A stretch of DNA of 64,000 bases from an uncultured Hyphomonadaceae bacterium (GCA_913058335.1 CAJXPX010000002.1:180653-244652); one strand, 5' to 3'; counted from the stretch's first letter, positions 1 through 10,665 are shown. The notes: a model not told the origin generated them from the sequence alone. A program made the numbers and translations.

Positions 1-1329
<1,329 letters not shown>

Positions 1330-1357
1330 GCTGTATTGACTGCGGTTAGGATAAAGA

Positions 1358-1750
1358 ATGGCTAATAAGCTACATTTCTCTCTGGTTTCTCCCGAACGCG
1401 AACTTTATTCGGGTAAAGTCGATCAGGTCGATATTCCTGGTACTGAAGGGAATTTTGGTGTCCTTCCAGATCATGCGCCGCTTATGGCGGCGATCCGTAC
1501 GGGCGCAATTACCGTTTATGAAAACGGCGCGGAAAAGCAGTTTTTCGTTCAAGGTGGATTTGCCGATGTAACACCAGCAGGTTTGACTGTTTTGGCCGAG
1601 CGCGCGGCACCAATGTCAGAGCTAACCTCGGAGCGTCTTCAAGACGATATAGCATCTGCAAAAGATTCCCTCATAGGTCTCGAAGGGGAAGCAGCTCTAG
1701 CGGTTCAGCAAAATCTGGATGGGCTAAATGCCGTTGCGGCAACACTTTAG
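1358..1750 (+). CDS. atpC: F1F0 ATP synthase subunit epsilon
   Basis: Epsilon subunit of the F1 central stalk, which couples rotation and can inhibit ATP hydrolysis. The 130 residues match the family length. The N-terminal beta-sandwich carries the typical segments LVSPERELYSG, GTEGNFGVLPDHAPL and TAIRTGAITV-like strands, followed by the helical C-terminal part (residues about 88-130). The start ATG follows an AGGATAAAG purine-rich stretch. It is the last gene of the operon: a strong intrinsic terminator begins 28 bases after its stop. Confidence 0.96.
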   Translation: MANKLHFSLVSPERELYSGKVDQVDIPGTEGNFGVLPDHAPLMAAIRTGAITVYENGAEKQFFVQGGFADVTPAGLTVLAERAAPMSELTSERLQDDIASAKDSLIGLEGEAALAVQQNLDGLNAVAATL

Positions 1751-1778
1751 GATATTAATTCGTCCATATTGTTCTAAG

Positions 1779-1807
1779 AAACCGGGCTTATGAAAGTCCG
1801 GTTTTTT
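1779..1807 (+). terminator. Intrinsic terminator of the atp operon
   Basis: AAACCGGGCTT pairs with AAGTCCGGTTT around an ATGA loop (11 bp including one G-U pair), followed by a run of seven T. It lies just after atpC and faces the convergent minus-strand cluster. The 250 bases from here to 2058 hold no gene I can support. Confidence 0.9.
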
Positions 1808-2058
1808 TATATCTTCTTGTCGCTCTGCGCGATTTTCATATTGTCCGGCCTCACATACCCACATCGCGCGTGGATCCACTTGAGAATAGTGTAAGTAATT
1901 TAAAGCCGGATCTGGTCCTTTTGGCGTCAGCCTTCGGCGTGTAATGCGCTTGCCAGTCCACCTTGGTTGTGTGACGAGCAAATAGATAATAAACCCAGTG
2001 AACGCCATCTCCCCGCCACAAGGTCAAAATTTTTTGCACATATCTCAAGCGGACTTAG

Positions 2059-2571
2059 CTATGCCATCGGAGTTGCAAAGTCTGCAAATTCGACAATCAG
2101 CCGTTCATACACGCCGCGTTTGAACGGCACCACAGACTCGTGAATTGTCTTTAAATCCGCCCATTTCCAATCTGAAAATTCTTGCTCCCCATGAGCACAA
2201 AGATCGATATCGGAACCATCGCCGTGATAACGAAAGGCGAACCATCTTTGTCTCTGGCCTTTATGTTCTCGCTTACGCCGATTGAGGCGGGCCTCCTCAG
2301 TGAAGTCATAATAGAGCCATTCATCAATGCGACCGAGCAGAGAAAGTTTGTCTTCACGAATACCTGTTTCTTCCCATAGTTCTCGTAAAGCAGCTTCGTA
2401 AAAATCCTCACCCTCATCAATTCCGCCTTGCGCGCATTGCCAAGCATAAGGGCCATCTTCGCCAAAGCGTTTGCCAAGCCAGATTTGGCCTTGGGCATTA
2501 AAAATAGCGGCGCCAACATTCGGGCGGTAGTCTTCTGGGCGGTAAGTTTCGGAGGCTATAGTCATACTCAC
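2059..2571 (-). CDS. rppH: RNA pyrophosphohydrolase (Nudix)
   Basis: Removes pyrophosphate from the 5' triphosphate end of mRNAs, which opens them to degradation; older name NudH or IalA. The 170-residue protein has the start of the family (YRPNVGAAIFN, then the IWLGKR strand) and a full Nudix box at about residues 50-72: GGIDEGEDFYEAALRELWEE. C-terminal FKRGVYERLIVEF is also typical. It ends the long minus-strand cluster and starts 7 bases after the stop of the YibQ-like gene, so it is probably co-transcribed with it. Confidence 0.93.
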   Translation of the reverse strand: MSMTIASETYRPEDYRPNVGAAIFNAQGQIWLGKRFGEDGPYAWQCAQGGIDEGEDFYEAALRELWEETGIREDKLSLLGRIDEWLYYDFTEEARLNRRKREHKGQRQRWFAFRYHGDGSDIDLCAHGEQEFSDWKWADLKTIHESVVPFKRGVYERLIVEFADFATPMA

Positions 2572-2578
2572 TTCTATA

Positions 2579-3790
2579 CTATTTTAAGGTCGCTGATGCG
2601 GGCACGAGTTCCAAAGACTGGCCAGGCAAGTCGTCAATCCAGCGTTTCACTGACGAAATTGTTTCTGGATAAGCAAAGCCAACTCCCACCGGTGTATGGC
2701 CCTCGGCGCTTTGACTGGCGAGCCTTGAGAGCTCTATTTCAATCAGGGCGCTTTTGGGCTCAGGATCAATCAGTCCGAAACCGGCTGTATACGGTAGGCC
2801 GACGGACTGTGCGAGGGCATCCAATGACGGCGCGGTAAAGGCTCCGTCAGAGATAAAAGCCAGTCCGCTGTCTGACAGACGATTCAGGGTAGGTGCGGCC
2901 GCATCCGCACGAGTCAGAAAGGCATCTCCATTATAGTTGATAATGCCAAAATAACCTTGGGCCCGACTGAGTAGCCAGTCCAAATTTTCTTTGTTTTGGT
3001 CTGTTTCACCGGCTTTGAGCATGCGATTTGATCCGGGCTCATCCAAATTGGACTCCTCAGACGCCATCGGAATTTCAAGCAAGACTTCGTGGCCGTTTAA
3101 GCGGGCTTTGTCCATCCAGCTTTGAAGGTCCGGGCTATGAGCCGCAAAAGAAAGCGTGACATTGGCCGGAAGAACGTCAATCGCTCTTTGCGTCAAATCT
3201 CGATTTACCCCAAGCCCGCCGATGATAATTGAAACCGATTTCTGTCCAGAGTGAGTGGAGACGTTTTTACGGTAAGCCTCGAAAGATGAGTTTCCATTCT
3301 CTGCCTTTTTAGGCAGGGGACCAAAAGGGCCATTCTGGGTTAATTCGGAATAGATCTCAGCGGAGCCTTCATTCAGAGGTTTACCATCCACTAGGACGAT
3401 TTTTGGCTTATTTGGCAGAGGGTTTGAAGGTGTTTGCGTATCTTTTCTAAGCGGATTTCCCAAGGCATCTGTTTTGGCTTGTTGCCTTAGGGATTGGGTC
3501 GGGTTTTCCCCTTCGGGAACCTCGCCCGCCAATAGGTCAGGCAAAACGTCATTGTCACTATTCAGGTTCGTGGCCAAAAGCGGCTGGGGAAGGGGATCAA
3601 GGGCAAGCTGCCCACTTGTATAGGGCGCCGTATCGGAAGGGGTTATTGTAAGGACAATCGCGCCGGCAATACCTGCAAAAGCGAGTAGCGTCAGCGCCCC
3701 TAAAATATGCCACCGCCGTTTCGGGAGCTGTAATTGCCGCCTTCTTCGCAAAGAGGATTCAGGGCGTAGATGTCCGGACGGATTACTCAT
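2579..3790 (-). CDS. Divergent polysaccharide deacetylase (YibQ/DUF610-like)
   Basis: A 403-residue protein of the divergent polysaccharide deacetylase family. An N-terminal arginine-rich cytoplasmic tail is followed by one membrane anchor (about residues 28-50, ILGALTLLAFAGIAGAIVL). A proline-rich low-complexity linker comes next, and then the periplasmic domain from about residue 185. In that domain the usual metal-binding Asp position at the end of strand 1 reads IIIGGLG, so the first catalytic aspartates appear to be lost; GHEVLLEIPM is kept. It lies between ctpA and rppH, the usual alphaproteobacterial neighbourhood with EnvC. A role in septal cell-wall remodelling is inferred from context only. 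Confidence 0.85.
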   Translation of the reverse strand: MSNPSGHLRPESSLRRRRQLQLPKRRWHILGALTLLAFAGIAGAIVLTITPSDTAPYTSGQLALDPLPQPLLATNLNSDNDVLPDLLAGEVPEGENPTQSLRQQAKTDALGNPLRKDTQTPSNPLPNKPKIVLVDGKPLNEGSAEIYSELTQNGPFGPLPKKAENGNSSFEAYRKNVSTHSGQKSVSIIIGGLGVNRDLTQRAIDVLPANVTLSFAAHSPDLQSWMDKARLNGHEVLLEIPMASEESNLDEPGSNRMLKAGETDQNKENLDWLLSRAQGYFGIINYNGDAFLTRADAAAPTLNRLSDSGLAFISDGAFTAPSLDALAQSVGLPYTAGFGLIDPEPKSALIEIELSRLASQSAEGHTPVGVGFAYPETISSVKRWIDDLPGQSLELVPASATLK

Positions 3791-3857
3791 ATGAAATGGT
3801 GACTAAGGCGATTTGAAGCTGACGTCTATATCGACTTCTTTTCGGCATTCAGACGCC

Positions 3858-5243
3858 CTATTGAGAGACAGCCGGAATGGCCGAGGCGATTCCTTCGGGC
3901 AAGTTGTTTTGAGCTTGCAAAAGAGTACGATAGCGAGACGTTTTCAGTATATCTACCGCTTTGCGGAGTTGGAAGTCGACGGTGTCCGGCAGATCGGCTG
4001 AGGGATAAAGTATGTCTGCGTAATTTTCCTCAAAATCGGAATGATCTGGATTGATAAGAGAATGCGGGAGGCTGTTCTCGCGAAAACGATCTTGAATTTC
4101 ACCTTCGTCCGGGAAAGCCGCAACCAAAAGGTCAGGCATAATGCCTCGCCCCTGAATGGAATTACCGGACGGTGTGAAATAGCGCTGAGTCGTCATGCGC
4201 AACGCTCCGCCATTTTCTATTAAAGGTATGACTGACTGTACGGAGCCCTTACCAAAGGTGCGGCGGCCTATAACGACGGCCCGTCCCCGGTCCTGAAGCG
4301 CTCCGGCTACGATCTCTGCGGCTGAGGCAGATCCGGAATTTACAAGAACTACAATAGGCATGTCGGGATAGAGCTCGCCTGGCTCTGCATGATAACGTTG
4401 CGTGTCAGAATCGTCCCGTCCCCTTGCAGAAAGGACTTCGCCTCCGTCTAGAAATAAGCCGGAAACTGAAACGGATTGATCTAATAATCCGCCGCGATTT
4501 CCTCGAAGGTCAATAATCAGGCCTGGAAGAGAACCGTCCAAATCGGCTTTGAGAATGTTCAAAGCATTTTTTAGATCATCTGTGAGACGGTCATTATTGA
4601 AAGTTTCGATAAAGACATAGCCTAGACCTTGCTCCACGCGGTGTCGCACAGCGCGGCCTCGAACGACCTGACGCACAACCTCTAGCTCACGAGGCTCATC
4701 GTCCCCGGACAAGATAGTGACTTTAACGGGTTCCCCAACGGGTCCCCGCATATTTTCAACGGCGTCATTAAGTTCTTTTCCAAGGATTGATTCTCCGGCA
4801 ACAGCAGAGATGAAATCGCCGGACCGTATCCCGGCTTGATAGGCGGGGCCTTCCTCTATGGCGTAATTTATTTTGACCAAGCCGCCTTCCATGCTGACTT
4901 CGATACCAAGTCCGCCATATTCGCGTTTTGCGGCTTCTCTTTGATCCGTGAAAGCAGCAGGAGGGGCGTAGTTAGAATGAGGGTCCAATGAAGAGAGGGC
5001 GCCGTTTAGCGCGGCTTCTATGAGTTCTTTTTCATCTTTCGGCTCAACATAATAATCCCTAACCCGTGTCAAAGCATCGGCAAACAATTCCATTTTGTCG
5101 AGAATGACTTCATTACTCGGTTGGGTTTTTTCCTCAATGTTTTGATCGGGCACGTCCTGAGCAAAAGCCAAAGGGGCTAGAAAGGCTATAACGCCAGCGA
5201 TGAAACACGATGAGAGATAGCCTGAAGCGCGCATGAGGGACAT
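3858..5243 (-). CDS. S41 C-terminal processing protease, copy 2
   Basis: Exported serine protease of the CtpA/Prc family, 461 residues. A signal peptide (residues 1-28, ending LAFAQD) is followed by an N-terminal helical segment, a PDZ domain (about 95-180, with GGLGIEV and GIRSGDFISAVAG) and the S41 catalytic domain. The Ser-Lys dyad is present: Ser in SGSASAAEI and Lys in TFGKGSVQS. It lies 12 bases after a paralogue of the same architecture, a clear tandem duplication. Likely substrates are cell-wall hydrolases or their adaptors, as for other Ctp proteases; this is inference. Confidence 0.93.
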   Translation of the reverse strand: MSLMRASGYLSSCFIAGVIAFLAPLAFAQDVPDQNIEEKTQPSNEVILDKMELFADALTRVRDYYVEPKDEKELIEAALNGALSSLDPHSNYAPPAAFTDQREAAKREYGGLGIEVSMEGGLVKINYAIEEGPAYQAGIRSGDFISAVAGESILGKELNDAVENMRGPVGEPVKVTILSGDDEPRELEVVRQVVRGRAVRHRVEQGLGYVFIETFNNDRLTDDLKNALNILKADLDGSLPGLIIDLRGNRGGLLDQSVSVSGLFLDGGEVLSARGRDDSDTQRYHAEPGELYPDMPIVVLVNSGSASAAEIVAGALQDRGRAVVIGRRTFGKGSVQSVIPLIENGGALRMTTQRYFTPSGNSIQGRGIMPDLLVAAFPDEGEIQDRFRENSLPHSLINPDHSDFEENYADILYPSADLPDTVDFQLRKAVDILKTSRYRTLLQAQNNLPEGIASAIPAVSQ

Positions 5244-5255
5244 TTTTATTATAGC

Positions 5256-6581
5256 CTAACCCTGTAAGTCTGCGAGTTTAGAGGCGTATTGTCCGCCTTT
5301 GAGCAGCGCGATAGCTTTTTGAAGTTGATAATCTTCCTCGACATCAAAATCTTCCGCCGGGTAATCAATGATCAACTCTTCTGCTTCCCCGTCTTTCTCG
5401 GCCTCGGCGTTTTCGTTTAAAATAGCATGGGGCAAATCGGCTTCCCGGCGCAATCGGTCAGCTTTTCCATCGTCAGGACCCGCTGAAACGGCAATGTCTG
5501 GTGTAATGCCAGTGCCCTGTATAGACGTTCCGGACGGTGTGTAATAACGCTGGGTGGTCATACGAAGACCGCCGTCTCGGCCCCCGCGAAGAGGAATAAC
5601 GGATTGCACAGACCCTTTACCGAATGTCTGCATGCCAACGAGCAAGCCGCGTCCGCGATCTTGAATGGCACCGGCGACAATCTCAGAAGCCGACGCTGAC
5701 GCTCCGTCTATCAATACGACGAGAGGAACACCTTTAGCAAGCTCTCCGGCTTCGCCGTTATAGCGCTGAGTGTCCGAGGCAACACGTCCACGAGTAGAAA
5801 CGATTTCGCCCCCATCAAGAAACAGGCTAGACACTTTGATGGACTGATCCAAAAGTCCGCCGGGATTGGCCCGTAAATCAAGCACTATACCGGGTATCTT
5901 ACCGCCAAATTCTTTCTTAAGAGATTTAATCGCGTCAACGACGCCTTCTTCAGCCTTGTCGTTAAATTGAGCTAAACGGATATAACCAATCCCGTCTTTT
6001 ACTTCGCTTTTAACAACGACCCGTTTAATTACCTCACGCGTGATCATGATATCTTTTGGCTCTTCATCCTTTCGGACAACCGTCACGGTTATTTCTTCGC
6101 CTGGTTTTCCGCGCATTTGTTTCACAGCTTCAGTCAGCGATAAGCCGAGAATGGATTTGCCATCGATTTCAGTCAAATAATCGCCCGCCTTAATTCCGGC
6201 GCGTTTCGCTGGGGTTTCATCAATTGGCGCAATCACTTTGACGAAGCCTTCTTCCATCGTGACTTCCATTCCAAGACCGCCATATTCCCCGCTGGTCGTC
6301 ACTTGAAGCTCTTTGAATTGTTCAGGCGTGACATAGCTGGAATGGGGGTCGAGGGACTGTAACATTCCGTTCAGAGCATTCTCGATAAGCTCTGCGTCAT
6401 TCACCTCAACGACATAGTCTGTTCTGACGCGGGCGAGAACATCAGCAAAGAGATCAAGTTGTTCGAATGTGTTCGTATTCGAGGCCGGCTCTACCGCGAC
6501 CGCTGTTTGGTTTGCCGAAGAAAAAGCAAAAAGCGATATGGCTGCGACCGAGCCTATTGCAGGTAAAATATACTTCATCAT
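5256..6581 (-). CDS. ctpA: S41 C-terminal processing protease CtpA, copy 1
   Basis: Periplasmic carboxy-terminal processing protease, 441 residues from the chosen start. The upstream ATG at 6623 is possible, but the ATG at 6581 has GAAAGG seven bases in front and begins a normal signal peptide (MMKYILPAIGSVAAISLFAFSSA). PDZ domain with GGLGMEV; catalytic Ser in SASASEI and Lys in TFGKGSVQS. It lies downstream of the EnvC-like gene, which is the conserved alphaproteobacterial order envC-ctpA-yibQ-rppH. The C-terminus is acidic (residues about 395-415). Confidence 0.94.
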   Translation of the reverse strand: MMKYILPAIGSVAAISLFAFSSANQTAVAVEPASNTNTFEQLDLFADVLARVRTDYVVEVNDAELIENALNGMLQSLDPHSSYVTPEQFKELQVTTSGEYGGLGMEVTMEEGFVKVIAPIDETPAKRAGIKAGDYLTEIDGKSILGLSLTEAVKQMRGKPGEEITVTVVRKDEEPKDIMITREVIKRVVVKSEVKDGIGYIRLAQFNDKAEEGVVDAIKSLKKEFGGKIPGIVLDLRANPGGLLDQSIKVSSLFLDGGEIVSTRGRVASDTQRYNGEAGELAKGVPLVVLIDGASASASEIVAGAIQDRGRGLLVGMQTFGKGSVQSVIPLRGGRDGGLRMTTQRYYTPSGTSIQGTGITPDIAVSAGPDDGKADRLRREADLPHAILNENAEAEKDGEAEELIIDYPAEDFDVEEDYQLQKAIALLKGGQYASKLADLQG

Positions 6582-6743
6582 GTCAGCCTTTCGAATGTTC
6601 GCCAAACAGCTCGCAATTTTCATATGAAACCGGTTCGGACTTTATACTTATGCCGCCTATACGCCGCTGGAAAGTCAAAAAACTGTAATTTGCACCCTTT
6701 GGGGCGTAAGTTACCAGTTTGGTTTGTCCTCAAATAAGCGGGC

Positions 6744-7919
6744 CTAAAGAGCCAGCCAAGGGCCGGGGTCAACGGTTTGTCCATCTTTTCTGACTTCTAG
6801 ATAAAGCTCGTTTGAACCCGACGCATCGGGCGGCATTGACCCAACCGGGTCTCCTTGTTTTAGAGTTTCGCCGATCTCGGCAAAAATATCCCCAAGACCT
6901 GTCATGAGGATATAATACCCCTCTCCCACATCAACGATAATCACTTTATCGTAATTTTTAAAAGGCCCGGCAAATTCAACGCGTCCGGCATAGGGGGCCA
7001 AGACTTGCCCGCGTGACGCCGTTCTAAAGGTCAGACCTTGCTCATTTCCGCCGTAGCGACTTGTTAAGGGGCCGGAAACAGGAAGCGTTAAACGTCCTTT
7101 GGCTTTGGCAAATGGCCCGATGCCTTCTGGAAGAGCAAGGGGGAGGGCTGGACGCTTAGAGGGCTGAGTAATGCCGCGCCCGGGTTTGATACGTGGTCTT
7201 ATTGACTTGGCTTCTGACTCAAGCTTTTCGAGCAATTCCCGCAAGCTTTCTGATTCTTGTGCCAGTTTTGTCACTAAGGCCTGTTTTTCTTCGTGTTGTG
7301 TATCTATGGATTTTCTTAAAGTTGATTTTTCTGCGACCAAGCTTTGAGTTTTCGCTCTCCGTCTCTCTAATTGTCTCTGATTAGCCTCTATCTGAGCTTG
7401 GGTTTCGTCTGCGAGGCTCTGCTCTTCGGCCAAACTGGTTAATTGCGCGGTCAAAACCTTGGTTCTTTGGTCTAACTGCTTGGATAGTGTTGTCATGAGC
7501 TGTCCGGCTTGCGCTGTCGCAATGGCATTGTCAGGGCGCAAAGCGAGCGTAGGCGGCGGATTGGCTTCCATGCGCTGAAGGGCCGCTAATAGCTTAAGCA
7601 GTTCTGCTTCATCAAGTCGGATAGCATCCTCTATTTCAGAAATATTGACGTCGATTTTTGCCTTTTTTTCTTGGAGAGCCAAGGCGTCTTTCTCAAATCC
7701 CCGTATTTCAAGGCTTAGTTTTTCAATGGAGTTTTCAAGATCTGAAATTTCTCCTGTCACAACTTTACGGCGTTCATCTAGCGCTTTAGCTTCGGCGCGC
7801 GCTGCTTTTTCAGCTTGAGTGAGGGCGTCTAGATCTTTCGGGTTCTGAGATTGCGCCCAGACGGGACCACAAAGGCACAGCCAAGCAGCAAAACAACAGA
7901 TGAGCCTTAGGGTTAACAT
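6744..7919 (-). CDS. envC: EnvC-like murein hydrolase activator with LytM domain
   Basis: A 391-residue periplasmic protein with a signal peptide (residues 1-22, ending GPVWAQ). A long coiled coil rich in E, K, L and Q (about residues 30-245) precedes a C-terminal M23/LytM domain (about 275-390). The domain keeps the fold segments LTSRYGG, VLAPYAGRVEFAGPFKNY and YYILMTGLG but lacks the zinc-binding H-x-D and H-x-H ligands. It is therefore likely a degenerate activator of amidases, as EnvC and NlpD are, rather than an active endopeptidase. It would act in septal peptidoglycan splitting. The CtpA proteases downstream may regulate such factors. Confidence 0.88.
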   Translation of the reverse strand: MLTLRLICCFAAWLCLCGPVWAQSQNPKDLDALTQAEKAARAEAKALDERRKVVTGEISDLENSIEKLSLEIRGFEKDALALQEKKAKIDVNISEIEDAIRLDEAELLKLLAALQRMEANPPPTLALRPDNAIATAQAGQLMTTLSKQLDQRTKVLTAQLTSLAEEQSLADETQAQIEANQRQLERRRAKTQSLVAEKSTLRKSIDTQHEEKQALVTKLAQESESLRELLEKLESEAKSIRPRIKPGRGITQPSKRPALPLALPEGIGPFAKAKGRLTLPVSGPLTSRYGGNEQGLTFRTASRGQVLAPYAGRVEFAGPFKNYDKVIIVDVGEGYYILMTGLGDIFAEIGETLKQGDPVGSMPPDASGSNELYLEVRKDGQTVDPGPWLAL

Positions 7920-7980
7920 GAGCTTTATGTAGCGCGGTCTCGTTTAACGCCGCCTTAATACGGCTATCTGATTCTTGCGC

Positions 7981-8457
7981 TTAATCGCGATGATAAGGTG
8001 TGCCTGCCAAGATGGACAAAGCGCGATAGGTTTGCTCTGCAATCATAATTCGAACGAGTTTATGGGGCCAAGTTTGCGTTCCCAAGGACCATTTACGAGC
8101 AGAGGAAGGGATAGCAGATGGTTCGAACCCGTCTGCCGCGCCAATCACCAGATAAATTTCTGACTGCCCGTCATCGCGCGCCTGCGACAGAGTTTTTGCC
8201 ATTTGCCGAGAGGCAAAAGCTTTGCCACGTTCATCAAGAGCAAAACATAGCGCCGTATTGGGGATGGCGTCGAAAAGTTTTAGCGTTTCTTCTTCGCGGG
8301 TTTTACAGCTTCTGACATCGACAGCCTGTTCTTCGACTGAGAGAAATCCCGTCTGGCGGGCCAAAAGATTGGCTCGGGTAATGTAATCATCCACGAGATC
8401 ACGTTCAGAGCCTGCGCGCATAGTTCCGCCCGCGCGGATAATGATTTTGGTTGCCAC
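7981..8457 (-). CDS. rlmH: 23S rRNA (pseudouridine1915-N3)-methyltransferase
   Basis: SPOUT-class methyltransferase that methylates pseudouridine 1915 in helix 69 of 23S rRNA on the assembled 70S ribosome. The 158 residues match the family. Diagnostic segments are ALDERGKAFAS, the knot motif YLVIGAADGF, and the C-terminal SLGTQTWPHKLVRIMIAEQTYRA together with PYHRD. The ATG abuts the stop codon of rsfS, so the two are translationally linked. Confidence 0.96.
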   Translation of the reverse strand: MATKIIIRAGGTMRAGSERDLVDDYITRANLLARQTGFLSVEEQAVDVRSCKTREEETLKLFDAIPNTALCFALDERGKAFASRQMAKTLSQARDDGQSEIYLVIGAADGFEPSAIPSSARKWSLGTQTWPHKLVRIMIAEQTYRALSILAGTPYHRD

Positions 8458-8922
8458 TTAGAAGTCAGTCTCGGCCGGCGCTTCCTCGGCAATGTTCTGT
8501 AAGCCTTCAGGCATAGGAACGGACCAAATTTTTTCAAGATTGTAAAAAACACGGACTTCAGGACGGAAAATGTGCAAAATCACATCGCCGACATCGACCA
8601 GAACCCAGTCACAGCCTTCTTGACCTTCGACTCCAACTTCCTTGAACTGAGCCTCTTTCAAAGCACGCAAAACATAATCGGACAAGGCACTGACATGGCG
8701 ATTGGAGCGGCCAGAAGCCACGATCATGTAATCGGCAACAGAGGATTTTCCGCGCACGTCAATTTCGATAATGTCTTGGGCAGAATTCTCATCCAAAATA
8801 TGCTGTAAAAAATTAGACAGCTGTTTTGACGCCTTTTGATCAGCGGCGGAGGATTTGGACGGTGAGGGTGTGCTGACAGCAGTTTGGGTGCTCAGAAGGC
8901 TCTCCATATTCACAGTGGACAA
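8458..8922 (-). CDS. rsfS: Ribosomal silencing factor RsfS
   Basis: Binds ribosomal protein L14 and blocks joining of ribosomal subunits in starvation. Conserved core: DIIEIDVRGKSSVADYMIVASGRSNRHV, then EGCDWVLVDVGDVILHIFRPEVR. The frame opens with a TTG at 8922; an ATG at 8907 is an alternative, and neither has a good ribosome binding site, so the N-terminus is uncertain. The first 30 residues are serine- and lysine-rich and outside the conserved domain. It is directly followed by rlmH and preceded by nadD, as in most bacteria. Confidence 0.94.
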   Translation of the reverse strand: MSTVNMESLLSTQTAVSTPSPSKSSAADQKASKQLSNFLQHILDENSAQDIIEIDVRGKSSVADYMIVASGRSNRHVSALSDYVLRALKEAQFKEVGVEGQEGCDWVLVDVGDVILHIFRPEVRVFYNLEKIWSVPMPEGLQNIAEEAPAETDF

Positions 8923-8966
8923 TACGTCCCATTTTTCCTGTTAATGAGAATCATATAACATAAAGT

Positions 8967-9542
8967 TCAGTCTATGGCCAGTTTGGCCCGCAAGGCTGAG
9001 GAAGATCTCTTATTTAGGGGCAAAGTCAGATATGTCCACCGCGGTGCTGTCATTTCTGCCAAAGAGACTGCGCTTAGTTCCGATATACGATAGTCCGCAT
9101 ATTGACGGGCGGCCTGCCCGAGTCGGGATTTGAGTGAGTCTCCCGGCCGCGAAATCACCGCGACTGGAAAATGCGCCATAATCTCTTGCCAATCCCGCCA
9201 TTCTGGCAATTGGGCAAAATTATCTGCCCCGATCATAAAAACAAAGCGGGTGCGGGGGTGGTGTTGTTTTAAATGTCTTAGCAAATCAATTGTGTAATTC
9301 GTGCCGGCTTGCTTTTCGGCATGGCTGATAATCATACGCGGAGGTAGATTTAGCGCCAGGACTGTCTCAACGCGGCTGCTATAACTCGGCTGTTCGGGTT
9401 TGAGCGGATTCTGAGGGCTGATGAGCCACCAGATTTGATCAAGCCCCAACTCTCGCAATCCAGCCTCTGCTACATGTAGATGTCCCTTATGCGCGGGGTT
9501 AAACGAACCTCCGAACAGACCGATTTTAAGGCCCTCATACAT
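8967..9542 (-). CDS. nadD: Nicotinate-nucleotide adenylyltransferase
   Basis: Transfers AMP from ATP to nicotinate mononucleotide, giving deamido-NAD in NAD synthesis. The 191 residues carry the nucleotidyltransferase motif GGSFNPAHKGHLH near the N-terminus, WWLISPQNPLK, and VFMIGADNFAQLPEW. The final ISSTxIR-like motif reads KRSSSALRAKL. Its start overlaps the end of proB by 8 bases. Confidence 0.95.
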   Translation of the reverse strand: MYEGLKIGLFGGSFNPAHKGHLHVAEAGLRELGLDQIWWLISPQNPLKPEQPSYSSRVETVLALNLPPRMIISHAEKQAGTNYTIDLLRHLKQHHPRTRFVFMIGADNFAQLPEWRDWQEIMAHFPVAVISRPGDSLKSRLGQAARQYADYRISELSAVSLAEMTAPRWTYLTLPLNKRSSSALRAKLAID

Positions 9543-10665
9543 TTGACAACATCACCAAATTGTCGCGGTGTATCAGGGCGGGGCCGTTGGTATATCCTAA
9601 TATGTCTTCAATTTTATCGCTTTTCTGCCCTATTATTTGAAGGGCATTCCGACTGTCATAATTTGAGAGACCTCTGGCGATTTCGCCTCCTTCTCGGTCG
9701 CAAATTGCCACGGCGTCTCCTTTGGAAAAACTACCTTTTAACTGGGTCACGCCCGCGGCCAGCAGGCTTTTCCCATTTTTTAAAGCTTTGATAGCGCCGT
9801 CATCTACCTGAAGGCGTCCCTTAGGCTTGAGAGAGCCGATGATCCACTGCGCTCTGGCATTTTTCGGATTAGTGGTCGCTGAAAACAAGGTCGAGCGCTC
9901 GCCGTTTTCTAAGCGGGAAAACGGGGAGGGCGCACCTCCGTCCATGATAATCATGTCACAGCCGGCTTGAGTGGCAATTTGTGCAGCGGCAAGTTTCGTC
10001 GCCATACCCCCCGTGCCTACGGCCCGGTTTGTATTTGCGCCTGTGCCCATGGCGAAAATATCTGGCGTAAGGGAGTCTATTTGCGGAAGGTGCCGAGCAG
10101 TTTTATTGGTTCGGGGATCTGACGTGTAAAGTCCGTCAATGTCGGACAAGAGAAGCAGTCCGTCGGCCCCAACCATTTGCGCTGTTCGGGCGGCTAAGCG
10201 GTCATTGTCGCCATAACGGATTTCATCTGTAGCGACGGTGTCATTCTCGTTAATAACCGGGACGGTATTGAGGCTAAGGAGTGTTTCCAGCGTGGAACGC
10301 GCATTAAGCCAGTGCCGTCGGTCTTCGGTGTCCGTAAGGGTCAATAGAGCTTGCGCGGCGTGCAAGCCAAATTGTGCCAAGGCCTGATCATATGCTTGCG
10401 TTAAATGAGATTGCCCCGCCGCAGCGCAGGCTTGTTTTTCGGGCAAAGATAGACGCTTACCGATAAGTCCAAGTCGGGCTCGACCAAGTGCAATTGCGCC
10501 CGAAGAAACCACTAAAGTTTCCAGTCCTTTTTTGTGACGGTTCGAAATTTCCGAACAGAGATCCGTCAACCACGTCTGTCTGAGCGCATAAGTTTCGGGC
10601 TCCACGAGTAAGGCAGAGCCAATCTTGATCACTAAACGCCGATAAGTGTCTAAGTCTTTACTCAT
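9535..10665 (-). CDS. proB: Glutamate 5-kinase
   Basis: Phosphorylates glutamate in the first step of proline synthesis. An N-terminal amino-acid kinase domain (VIKIGSALLVEPE, VSSGAIALGRARLGL, NENDTVATDEIRYGDNDRL, GTGGMATKLAAA) is followed by a C-terminal PUA domain (about residues 280-370). The reading frame is open up to 10812, but the ATG at 10665 is preferred: it gives the usual 376 residues, has AAAGGGG upstream, and avoids a basic tail that overlaps obgE. No proA is next to it. Confidence 0.96.
   Translation of the reverse strand: MSKDLDTYRRLVIKIGSALLVEPETYALRQTWLTDLCSEISNRHKKGLETLVVSSGAIALGRARLGLIGKRLSLPEKQACAAAGQSHLTQAYDQALAQFGLHAAQALLTLTDTEDRRHWLNARSTLETLLSLNTVPVINENDTVATDEIRYGDNDRLAARTAQMVGADGLLLLSDIDGLYTSDPRTNKTARHLPQIDSLTPDIFAMGTGANTNRAVGTGGMATKLAAAQIATQAGCDMIIMDGGAPSPFSRLENGERSTLFSATTNPKNARAQWIIGSLKPKGRLQVDDGAIKALKNGKSLLAAGVTQLKGSFSKGDAVAICDREGGEIARGLSNYDSRNALQIIGQKSDKIEDILGYTNGPALIHRDNLVMLSNV

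Noticed and set aside
1724..2048. Two overlapping minus-strand frames after rppH (65 and 94 residues)
   Set aside because: One runs through the atp terminator into atpC; neither resembles a known family or has a clear ribosome binding site. I could not decide whether a decayed small gene is present.
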